From positions 33,173 to 97,172 of the forward strand of contig JAMPFE010000010.1 of NCBI GenBank assembly GCA_023664705.1: DNA of 64,000 nucleotides, written 5' to 3'. Made by a program: the position numbers and the translations under genes. The notes beneath the pieces are model-generated. The model did not search any database. It was not told the origin of the DNA and worked only from the letters and a program-made list of their open reading frames with translations. Position 1 is the first letter of the stretch, and every line of letters begins with the position of its first letter. Source of the stretch: Lachnospiraceae bacterium. Lineage in GTDB: Bacteria > Bacillota > Clostridia > Oscillospirales > Ruminococcaceae. Shown here piece by piece: positions 57,676-64,000 of the stretch.

Positions 57676-60672
57676 TTATTGAGAGACGGAAGCCCCGGGC
57701 TCTTCGGTTTCCTCGGGCTCCTCGTCGGGGAGGACTATATCGGCGAGGGCTATATCGTCGTCGATATGCCCCTCGGAGACTATCTCGAGGAACACGTCGA
57801 CTATCTCCGCGTTCAGCTGCGTGCCCGCTATGCGGCGCATTTCGTTGATAATGTCCTCCATTTTCATCTGCTTGCGGTAGGGGCGGGTGGAGTTCATCGC
57901 GTCGAACGTATCCGCGACCGCGATTATCTGCGCGACCTCGGGTATCTCGTCGCCCTTTTTGCCGAAGGGGTAGCCCGTGCCGTCTATGTGCTCGTGGTGG
58001 TAGCCCGCGCCTATCGCGAGCTCGGGGCGTATCTCGATCTCCTTGAGTATCTCGAAGCCGTGCTCGGCGTGCTTGCTGATTATCTCAAACTCCTCCTTGG
58101 TGAGCCCGCTCGGCTTTGCGAGGATATTGTCGGGGACGGCTATCTTGCCGACGTCGTGCAGCAGCCCGATGTTGTAGATGTCCGTCACGCGCTGCCCGGC
58201 GTAGCCCATTCTCTCGGCGATCAGCGCGGCGTATTTCGCGACGCGGAACGAATGACCGTTGGTGTATTTATCCTTGAAGTCGATGCACTTCGCGAAAGCG
58301 CGGATCATCTGGTTGACGAAGATGCGGTTTTCCTCCTGCTTTTTGAGGAGGAGACGGTTTTTGACGCGCGTGTAGAGCAGCAGCGCCGTAAGCGCCGCGG
58401 CTACCGCGAGGAGCAGCATAAGCCCCCAGAACCATATCTCCTCGAAGAACGCCTTTTCCTTGACGAATTTTACGGATATGGATGTGGTCTCCCTGCCCGT
58501 CATTGTGTTGATAACGGAAAGGCGGAAGGTGTACTCGCCGCTGTTGAGGTTGGTGTAGCTCACGGGCTGCATTTCCTGTCGGGAGACGGATATTTTCCCG
58601 TCGTCGAAGCCCTCGAGGATATACGACAGCCGCGGATTTGACAAGCCGAACGTAAGCGCGTAGCCGTATATCGTAAGGCGCTTGCAGTCCGCGGGGATCA
58701 CCACCGTTTCGCCGTCGTTCACCATTACGGTCTTGTCGTCTATTTCAACGAACGGCACGGCAAGCTTCATATCGCCGCTGTCGCTCTGCCCGTTGTTGAT
58801 ATTGATAGCTGAAACGCCCGTCATTCCCGCGATGTACAGCGTGCCGTCGTCGGAAAGGCAGCTTCGCGAGTTTGCGGTCGCGACGCTCGGAAGCCCGCAT
58901 TTTACGTCGTAGAACGAATATTCCAGCTCGCCGCCCGCGAGGAGGTTTTCGATGCTTACGGCGTAGACGCCGCTGCTGCTGAGTATCCATACTCTGCCCG
59001 CGTTGTCGAAGAAGAGGTCGAAGTTGTTGGAGTAGGGGAAGTTGTTGAGGGTGCGAACGGTATCGTTTTCCATGTAGGCGAGGGAGTTACCCGTTATCAC
59101 CCAGTAGCCCCCGCGCGAGGGGTCTTTCTTGATGCGCATTATTACCTCGGAGCGCAAGCCCTCCTCGAGACCGAAATGGTTTATCACGCCGCTGCGGTCG
59201 ACCACGAAAATGCCGCCGCCGTCGCTGCCGAGGTATATCTCGCCGTTTTCGCCCTCGCAGACGGTGAGTATCTCGGTGTTGCCGATTCCCTTATCCTCGC
59301 CGAAGAGCGCGATCTCACCGTCCTTGATGAACGCTACGCCCGCGCTGGTCGCTGCGGCTATCGTGCCGTCGGAGAGCTCGGTCATCGCGCGGACGCGGTC
59401 GGACTTCAGCCCCGTGTGCGTATTATAATAAGTGCAGTCCTCGCCGCCCGACCAGCATATCAGACCTTTTTCGCTGTAAGTGCAGAGCCAGAGACGGTTT
59501 TTGCTGTCGGCTTTTATGCAGCGTATGCGCACGCCGTCGAGCAGCTCCGTGAGGTAGGTGGTCTTTTTGTTGTAATTGCCGTCGACGACGAGCAGACCCG
59601 TGTCCGTGCCTATGTACAGATCGCCGCCGTAGAGGCAGGTGGTGTTTACCACGCGGTTGTCGAAGCCCGCCGCCATGCTTACGTCGTCGAACTCGTTGCG
59701 GACGACCTTCATTACGCCGAGACGCGAGGACACGAACCAGCGGTTGCCCTCGTAATCGGTCATCATATTCTCGACGGAGTTGTTCATCGGGAGCTTGTCG
59801 AGGGGCGTGTAGCCGCCGCTTTTATCGAGAACGCCTATGCCGTTGTCGGAGCATATCCAGAGCTCGCCGCCGTCGGCGCAGACGTTGTTGATGTTGGCGT
59901 TCGGCAGCACGGAGAACGACTTGGAGCCGCTCATATTCTCCGAAAGGCTGCCGCGGACGACCGTGGATTCGTCGGTGCCTATCCACACGGTGTCGGGGTC
60001 GTCGGGGTCGGGAGTGATGCATGTCGCGAGCCCTATGCCGAGGTCGCCGCTTGAAAAGGAATGAGTGATTTTTAAATCCTCGAGACGGAAGAGCGTTCCG
60101 TCGAGCGTGCAGCCGTAAATAACGCCGTCGCTGCCGCTCGTCATCTGCTTTATGTACTTTCCTCCGACGGCGGGGTCGTCCAGCGTGCGGAGGGTGTTTT
60201 CGCCGTCGATATACGCCAAGCCCTCGGTCGTGCCGAAAACGATGTTGCCCGAGGCGTCCTCGGTTATCGAGCGGATGGAGAGCGACGTCAAGCCCGCGGA
60301 TTTATCGAAAAAGGTGAACCCGCCGTTTTCGTAGAGCGCTATGCCGCTGTCGTTCGTGCCCACCCAGAGCCGCGAACGGCTGTCCACGAACAGGCTTACG
60401 ACGCTGGTTATCCCCGTGGAGGAGTCGAACCGCGTGAAGTTTACGCCGTCGCAGCGGATAAGCCCGCTGTAGCTGCCGATGTAGATAAAGCCGTTGTCCG
60501 CCTGCGCTATCGCGTTCGCCTCGGAGGTCGGCAGACCGTTGGAATTGTTGTACAGCACCGCCGAATAGCCCGTTTGCGTGATGTCGGACAGCTCCGCCGC
60601 CCTTGCCGTCTGCGGAATGGTGAAAAATAACAATATTGCCGTTAATACGGATAACAGCCGAACAGTTCTCAT
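57676..60672 (-). CDS. Propeller-type sensor with HD-GYP output
   Basis: About 998 residues from ATG 60672 (MRTVRLLSVLTAILLF), with GAAGG upstream. A signal peptide is followed by about 14 two-component-regulator propeller repeats (SEANAIAQADNGFIYIGSYS type) to about residue 640, a Y_Y_Y domain (LSYILEGFDDGKISVSRQEM), one membrane helix (IWFWGLMLLLAVAAALTALL) and a cytosolic HD-GYP domain with LLHDVGKIAVPD, HHEHIDGTGYP and VADTFDAMNSTRPYR. HD-GYP proteins degrade cyclic di-GMP, so this likely couples an external signal to cyclic di-GMP levels. Stand-alone, with a promoter at 60716. Confidence 0.9.
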   Translation of the reverse strand: MRTVRLLSVLTAILLFFTIPQTARAAELSDITQTGYSAVLYNNSNGLPTSEANAIAQADNGFIYIGSYSGLIRCDGVNFTRFDSSTGITSVVSLFVDSRSRLWVGTNDSGIALYENGGFTFFDKSAGLTSLSIRSITEDASGNIVFGTTEGLAYIDGENTLRTLDDPAVGGKYIKQMTSGSDGVIYGCTLDGTLFRLEDLKITHSFSSGDLGIGLATCITPDPDDPDTVWIGTDESTVVRGSLSENMSGSKSFSVLPNANINNVCADGGELWICSDNGIGVLDKSGGYTPLDKLPMNNSVENMMTDYEGNRWFVSSRLGVMKVVRNEFDDVSMAAGFDNRVVNTTCLYGGDLYIGTDTGLLVVDGNYNKKTTYLTELLDGVRIRCIKADSKNRLWLCTYSEKGLICWSGGEDCTYYNTHTGLKSDRVRAMTELSDGTIAAATSAGVAFIKDGEIALFGEDKGIGNTEILTVCEGENGEIYLGSDGGGIFVVDRSGVINHFGLEEGLRSEVIMRIKKDPSRGGYWVITGNSLAYMENDTVRTLNNFPYSNNFDLFFDNAGRVWILSSSGVYAVSIENLLAGGELEYSFYDVKCGLPSVATANSRSCLSDDGTLYIAGMTGVSAININNGQSDSGDMKLAVPFVEIDDKTVMVNDGETVVIPADCKRLTIYGYALTFGLSNPRLSYILEGFDDGKISVSRQEMQPVSYTNLNSGEYTFRLSVINTMTGRETTSISVKFVKEKAFFEEIWFWGLMLLLAVAAALTALLLYTRVKNRLLLKKQEENRIFVNQMIRAFAKCIDFKDKYTNGHSFRVAKYAALIAERMGYAGQRVTDIYNIGLLHDVGKIAVPDNILAKPSGLTKEEFEIISKHAEHGFEILKEIEIRPELAIGAGYHHEHIDGTGYPFGKKGDEIPEVAQIIAVADTFDAMNSTRPYRKQMKMEDIINEMRRIAGTQLNAEIVDVFLEIVSEGHIDDDIALADIVLPDEEPEETEEPGASVSQ

Positions 60673-60715
60673 TGCCGCGCCTTCCCTTCGTTGATTTGTT
60701 GACATACCTATATAT

Positions 60716-60744
60716 ATTATAACACAAAAAACCGCCGCGGTCAA
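60716..60744 (-). promoter_or_regulatory. Promoter of the HD-GYP sensor
   Basis: Minus strand: TTGACC (60744-60739), a 17-base spacer and TATAAT (60721-60716). Confidence 0.8.
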
Positions 60745-60815
60745 TAGCCTTGACCCCGGCGGGAATATTTTTCACATATTTAACGTATAATAGGCGGGCA
60801 AAAACTGCGCCACAG

Positions 60816-60844
60816 AAAAAAACTCCCGCATATAACGCGAGAGT
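60816..60844 (-). terminator. Terminator of the tRNA pair
   Basis: Minus strand: ACTCTCGC (60844-60837) pairs with GCGGGAGT (60829-60822), then six T. Confidence 0.85.
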
Positions 60845-60851
60845 TTTTATA

Positions 60852-60936
60852 TGGTGGGCGCGGGTGGATTCGGACCACCGAAGCGAAACGCAACAGATTT
60901 ACAGTCTGCCCCCTTTGGCCACTCGGGAACACGCCC
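60852..60936 (-). tRNA. tRNA-Tyr (anticodon GTA)
   Basis: Type II tRNA of 85 bases with a long variable arm (TTGCGTTTCGCTTCG). The anticodon loop is CTGTAAA, acceptor GGGCGTG pairs with CGCGCCC, and CCA is encoded. Confidence 0.96.
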
Positions 60937-60959
60937 ATACTATATAATATAAAAATATT

Positions 60960-61035
60960 TGGAGCTGGTGAACGGACTCGAACCCCTGACCTGCTGATTA
61001 CAAATCAGCTGCTCTACCAACTGAGCTACACCAGC
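60960..61035 (-). tRNA. tRNA-Thr (anticodon TGT)
   Basis: 76 bases. Anticodon loop TTTGTAA between GCTGA and TCAGC; acceptor GCTGGTG pairs with CACCAGC; CCA is encoded. 23 bases upstream of tRNA-Tyr, so probably co-transcribed. Confidence 0.96.
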
Positions 61036-61096
61036 GGACTTATATATTATATCACAGGAAAACCCGTTTGTCAAGTACTTTTTTTGATTTTTTTCG

Positions 61097-61447
61097 CTAT
61101 TCAAACGACGCTTGAGAAATCGTCTCAACAAAAATCCCCAACAGCTTCTCCGCTTGTCGTCGGTGAAAAGGATAAAGCGATGCAAGCATCGCCATCATTC
61201 GTTCCTCTTCGCTCGCCTCCTCCACCACCTCAACTTTCGAGCCGTTTACTATATAATCGGTAGTAACGCTCAAAGCAGTCGAAAGCTTCCGAAGCACGGT
61301 AATTGTCATGGACTTTCTGCCTTTTTCGATATCCGAGAGAAAAGTGGTGGAAATATCGGCGATTTCTGCAAGTTTTTCGCGGGAATAGCCCCTGCTTTTT
61401 CTCAATTCAAAAACTCGTTTGCCGACCAAAATATTGTTTTCGTCCAT
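61097..61447 (-). CDS. Xre-family transcriptional regulator
   Basis: 116 residues. The N-terminal helix-turn-helix (about 8-65) reads VFELRKSRGYSREKLAEIAD and TTFLSDIEKGRKSMTITVL, typical of cI/SinR-like repressors. The C-terminal 45 residues (EERMMAMLASLYPFHRRQAE) may be an oligomerisation domain. It is divergent from the surface protein gene, and two inverted repeats lie between them. Confidence 0.9.
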   Translation of the reverse strand: MDENNILVGKRVFELRKSRGYSREKLAEIADISTTFLSDIEKGRKSMTITVLRKLSTALSVTTDYIVNGSKVEVVEEASEEERMMAMLASLYPFHRRQAEKLLGIFVETISQASFE

Positions 61448-61508
61448 GATTTTTTCTCCTTTTCAGTAAAATATATGATAATTTTGACCAATTTCGAGCC
61501 AAAATATT

Positions 61509-61536
61509 CTTTAGTTATAGTATAAACCAACTAAAG
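61509..61536. promoter_or_regulatory. Putative operator 1
   Basis: CTTTAGTT (61509-61516), 12 bases, AACTAAAG (61529-61536). It lies over the likely xre promoter, suggesting autoregulation. Confidence 0.65.
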
Positions 61537-61550
61537 TGAGAAAAAAAGTA

Positions 61551-61581
61551 ACAATAGTTATTGACAAATATCAACTATTGT
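61551..61581. promoter_or_regulatory. Putative operator 2
   Basis: ACAATAGTT (61551-61559), 13 bases, AACTATTGT (61573-61581). It spans the -35 box and spacer of the surface-protein promoter. The half-site AACTA is shared with operator 1. Confidence 0.7.
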
Positions 61582-61589
61582 GATAAAAT
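61561..61589 (+). promoter_or_regulatory. Promoter of the surface protein gene
   Basis: TTGACA (61561-61566), a 17-base spacer and TAAAAT (61584-61589). A repressor on operator 2 would block it. Confidence 0.85.
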
Positions 61590-61647
61590 ACTAGATGAAG
61601 CGGTATTCCACCGCGAAAAAATTTTTTTAGATTATGGAGGAAAATTT

Positions 61648-63687
61648 ATGAAGAACAAAAAAATTTTTAGCGGCATTTTGTCTGCCGCTCTTGTTCTGGG
61701 AAGCACGGCGTCCGTTGCAGCCCCTTATAGCATGAGTATGGTTGCGTTCGCGGATGCTCCGACGGTTAACGACATATCTGTAACCGGAGGTACAAAGGAT
61801 ACCGATTTTACAGTCACATGTTCAAAAGGAAGTGGGGATCTTGCTGTTGGCGACATAATAACCGTTACAATCAAGGACGGCGTTAAAAAGGTAATAAGTG
61901 CTTCGACTAAAGGTACTGTTGCGGCGGATAAGAAGTCGGTTACTTATACATGTGTGGCAGCTGACGTGGGAGATGGCGGAACTGCACCTACGATCGCTCT
62001 TACTTTGAAAGCGGTTTCCGCTATTACAGATACCACACTGCGTACCGCGGAAGGGTATATTTCTATGCCGGCTACCGGTGTCGAAGGTGAAGAGATCACT
62101 GTGACCGCAACACCTAATAAGGGCTTCAAGCTTTCCGCTATCGATGTAGAGGATGCGGACGGCACTGGGGTGAGCGATACGGAAACTGGGAATAGCAGCA
62201 AGTTCACTATGCCCGCAAAGGCTGTGTCCGTTACGGCTACATTCGTAGCTCTTGCTACCCCCACCGTTACAACGACGGGCGTAACGGGCGGTACATTGTC
62301 GTTCAGCCCCGCTTTGGTTGACGGCAAGGCGACCGAGGGTACGAAATATACCGTAACATTTACACCTACCACCGAAAATTACGTCATCGGAACCATGACG
62401 ACCACGACAAACGCGACGGGCTGGGCGGCTGTTGCTAATACGAAGAATAAGTGGACATTTACAGCAGGCACGAGCGATATAACGCTTGCCGGTACGCCTG
62501 CTTTTGACGCGTCGAGCGTTGAATACGACCAGACCGTTAAGCAAGGAAGTGCCACCGCAGGGACGGAGAACTACAGCGTACAAGGACAGGTAGGAAATAC
62601 GGTAAAAATAAAAATCGAGCCTAAGGGCGGATTTACCGTGTCGAGTGTAAGCTATGGCGGTGCTGTGACTCCTGAGGACGGCGTGTATACGATAACCGTT
62701 GTGGCTGATCAAACGTTCAACGTTACTTATGCCGCTAAGACCGCAGGCAAGGTAGTTGTTACCGCAGGCGATGGCGGTACAGCGAGCGCACCCACGACCG
62801 TATATCAGGGCGACAAGATAACCGTAACCACCAAGCCCGAAACAGGCAAGGTTGTTGATAAGATTACCGCTGTTGACGAGGACGGAGACGCGGTGACAGT
62901 AGCCGACGGCGCGTTCACTTTAGGCGCAAAGGCTGTATTTGTTACCGTTACATTTAAGGACGCTCCCAAGGGCGAGGAGAGCAAGCCCAACGATACTCCG
63001 AGCAACCCCGCGCCGAGCAATCCCGCGCCCAGCACGCCCTCTACAAGCAAGCCCACCGAAAGCAAGCCCACGGAGAGCAAGCCCACCGAGACTAAGGCTC
63101 CCGAGGCTTCCGTAAGCGCTATCCCCGCGGCAGACAAGCCCGTGGAGGTTTCCGTTGAGGCTGCGGGCGTTATCGGGGACGTTTCCAAGGTATTTACCGC
63201 GGAAGAGATAAAGGCAGCAGGCGACGCGAAGGTTGACGTTAAGGTAGTTGTAAGCGCAGCGCCCGACACCGATGCCGTTAAGACCGCAAAGGAGACTATC
63301 ACGAACGCCGTTAAGGGCGAATATGATGTTTCCGATTTCGTTGAGATAGATTTGGTTGCAATTCTCGGCTCTGCCAAGAAGAACATCACAAGCTCCGACG
63401 GCAATGTTACTATAACTCTGCCTGTTCCCGAGGCGCTTCGCGGCAAGACCGTTGCTCTTGCACGCGAGCATGACGGTAAGGTTGCTGTCCTTGAGGATCT
63501 GGACAACGATCCGAACACCATCACCGTTAAGTCCAAGCTGTTCTCGACCTACGCTTTCGTGACCAAGAAGGCGGGCAGCGCAAGCGAGCCCAACTCCGCT
63601 ACCGGCGTGGCTCTCGGCATTACTCCCGTTCTGCTGGCGGGCGCGGCTGTTACCGTTGCTGTTCTTAAGAGACGCGGCAACAAGTAA
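61648..63687 (+). CDS. Cell-surface repeat protein, possibly wall-anchored
   Basis: 679 residues from ATG 61648 (MKNKKIFSGILSAALVLG), with GGAGG upstream. The signal peptide ends near VAFADA. The body has Ig-like and InlB-B-type repeats (VEGEEITVTATPNKGFKLS and VYQGDKITVTTKPETGKVV), then a Pro/Ser/Thr/Lys linker (SNPAPSNPAPSTPSTSKPTE). The C-terminus is a sorting-like signal: PNSATG, a hydrophobic helix (LGITPVLLAGAAVTVAVL) and KRRGNK. The NSATG motif is not a canonical LPXTG, so sortase anchoring is inferred. Controlled by a divergent Xre gene. Confidence 0.88.
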   Translation: MKNKKIFSGILSAALVLGSTASVAAPYSMSMVAFADAPTVNDISVTGGTKDTDFTVTCSKGSGDLAVGDIITVTIKDGVKKVISASTKGTVAADKKSVTYTCVAADVGDGGTAPTIALTLKAVSAITDTTLRTAEGYISMPATGVEGEEITVTATPNKGFKLSAIDVEDADGTGVSDTETGNSSKFTMPAKAVSVTATFVALATPTVTTTGVTGGTLSFSPALVDGKATEGTKYTVTFTPTTENYVIGTMTTTTNATGWAAVANTKNKWTFTAGTSDITLAGTPAFDASSVEYDQTVKQGSATAGTENYSVQGQVGNTVKIKIEPKGGFTVSSVSYGGAVTPEDGVYTITVVADQTFNVTYAAKTAGKVVVTAGDGGTASAPTTVYQGDKITVTTKPETGKVVDKITAVDEDGDAVTVADGAFTLGAKAVFVTVTFKDAPKGEESKPNDTPSNPAPSNPAPSTPSTSKPTESKPTESKPTETKAPEASVSAIPAADKPVEVSVEAAGVIGDVSKVFTAEEIKAAGDAKVDVKVVVSAAPDTDAVKTAKETITNAVKGEYDVSDFVEIDLVAILGSAKKNITSSDGNVTITLPVPEALRGKTVALAREHDGKVAVLEDLDNDPNTITVKSKLFSTYAFVTKKAGSASEPNSATGVALGITPVLLAGAAVTVAVLKRRGNK

Positions 63688-63702
63688 TTTCCCTTTAGCT
63701 TA

Positions 63703-63770
63703 TTATAATGATTCCTCATTATAATATAATTTTTTCCCTTGAAAAGCCTCTCCGAAAGGAGGGGTTTTTC
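63703..63770 (+). terminator. Two terminator hairpins after the surface protein gene
   Basis: TTATAATG (63703-63710) pairs with CATTATAA (63717-63724), followed by a T run. CCTCTCC (63747-63753), GAAA loop, GGAGGGG (63758-63764), then TTTTT follows. Confidence 0.85.
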
Positions 63771-63777
63771 TTTGCGG

Positions 63778-64000
63778 TTTTGCAAGTTTTTGGCTGGGAA
63801 ATTGCAAAAATTTTTTAAAAAGGGACAAATCGGGGCGGATTTGTCCCTTTTCTTGCAGTTTTTTGCAGCTCGCGTGCAGTCTTTTGCAGTCGTTTTGCAG
63901 TTAAATGCAGATTTTTGCGGTTTTGGGGTGGGAATATTTGGAAGAGCTGTAATTTTATGTTAAAATTTGGAAATTTTCTTGGCGGGGGAAAAGTTTGCAG
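63778..64000 (+). repeat. Dispersed 235-bp element, copy 2 (inverted relative to 7315-7549)
   Basis: Begins TTTTGCAAGTTTTTGG, has a 14-bp hairpin AAAAGGGACAAATC (63818-63831) with GATTTGTCCCTTTT (63838-63851), then TGCAG or TGCGG at 63854, 63864, 63875, 63885, 63896, 63906 and 63916 (spacing 10, 11, 10, 11, 10, 10), then GGTTTTGGGGTGGGAATATT. It runs to the window edge. It starts directly after a terminator, as copy 1 does after htpG. Confidence 0.88.

Noticed and set aside
61822..62712. 296-codon minus-strand frame inside the surface protein gene
   Set aside because: Antisense to a gene with a signal peptide, RBS and promoter; the repetitive codons keep the opposite strand open by chance.

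Overview
The window is a bacterial chromosome segment from an anaerobic, spore-lineage Clostridia, most likely Oscillospirales/Ruminococcaceae-like. The evidence is the canonical Firmicutes S10-spc-alpha ribosomal protein order including the Clostridia-specific KOW protein between map and infA, a perfect CIRCE operator on htpG, FtsEX followed by an S41 protease, a GPR spore protease, Firmicutes-type sigma-A promoters and strong AGGAGG ribosome binding sites. No phage, transposase or CRISPR array was seen.

Layout. 1-6.8 kb, minus strand: a partial CapA-like phosphatase, an alpha/alpha-toroid glycosidase-like protein, a U32 peptidase/hydroxylase and a ZapA-like coiled-coil protein. The last two are separated by a tandem array that is an amplified copy of their own overlapping stop/start junction. 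6.8-7.6 kb is non-coding and holds dispersed repeats. 7.6-10.9 kb: htpG, tag, a possible structured RNA and a DUF1292 gene. 10.9-11.7 kb: a promoter-to-terminator unit with no sizeable gene but seven SD-ATG modules; this is the best candidate for something undescribed. 11.7-20 kb: membrane proteins, greA-lysS, ftsE-ftsX-S41 protease and a CdaR-like regulator. 20.2-26.1 kb, plus strand: metG, a PH-domain protein, tatD, a GNAT, a CorC-like CBS protein and nth. 26.2-28.1 kb: dut, tRNA-Ala, a 34-residue ORF and a secreted protein flanked by two copies of a structured repeat.

28.1-44.4 kb, minus strand: the ribosomal protein super-operon from rpsJ to rplQ with secY, adk, map, infA and rpoA. 44.4-45.1 kb holds back-to-back promoters for rpsJ and rpsT. 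45.1-53.8 kb, plus strand: rpsT, a PPOX flavoprotein, a TPR/SUFU protein, a lipoprotein, an efflux adaptor with a MacB-like permease, an HD protein, a D,D-carboxypeptidase and gpr. 53.9-60.7 kb, minus strand: rpsR-ssb-rpsF, a leucine-rich-repeat lipoprotein whose promoter spacer is a TA microsatellite, a hemerythrin protein and a large propeller/HD-GYP sensor. 60.8-64 kb: tRNA-Tyr, tRNA-Thr, an Xre repressor divergent from a cell-surface repeat protein with palindromic operators between them, and a second, inverted copy of the 235-bp element seen at 7.3 kb.

Most genes are housekeeping. The unusual content is in the intergenic DNA: several families of structured or periodic repeats placed next to terminators, between ribosomal genes and in promoters.
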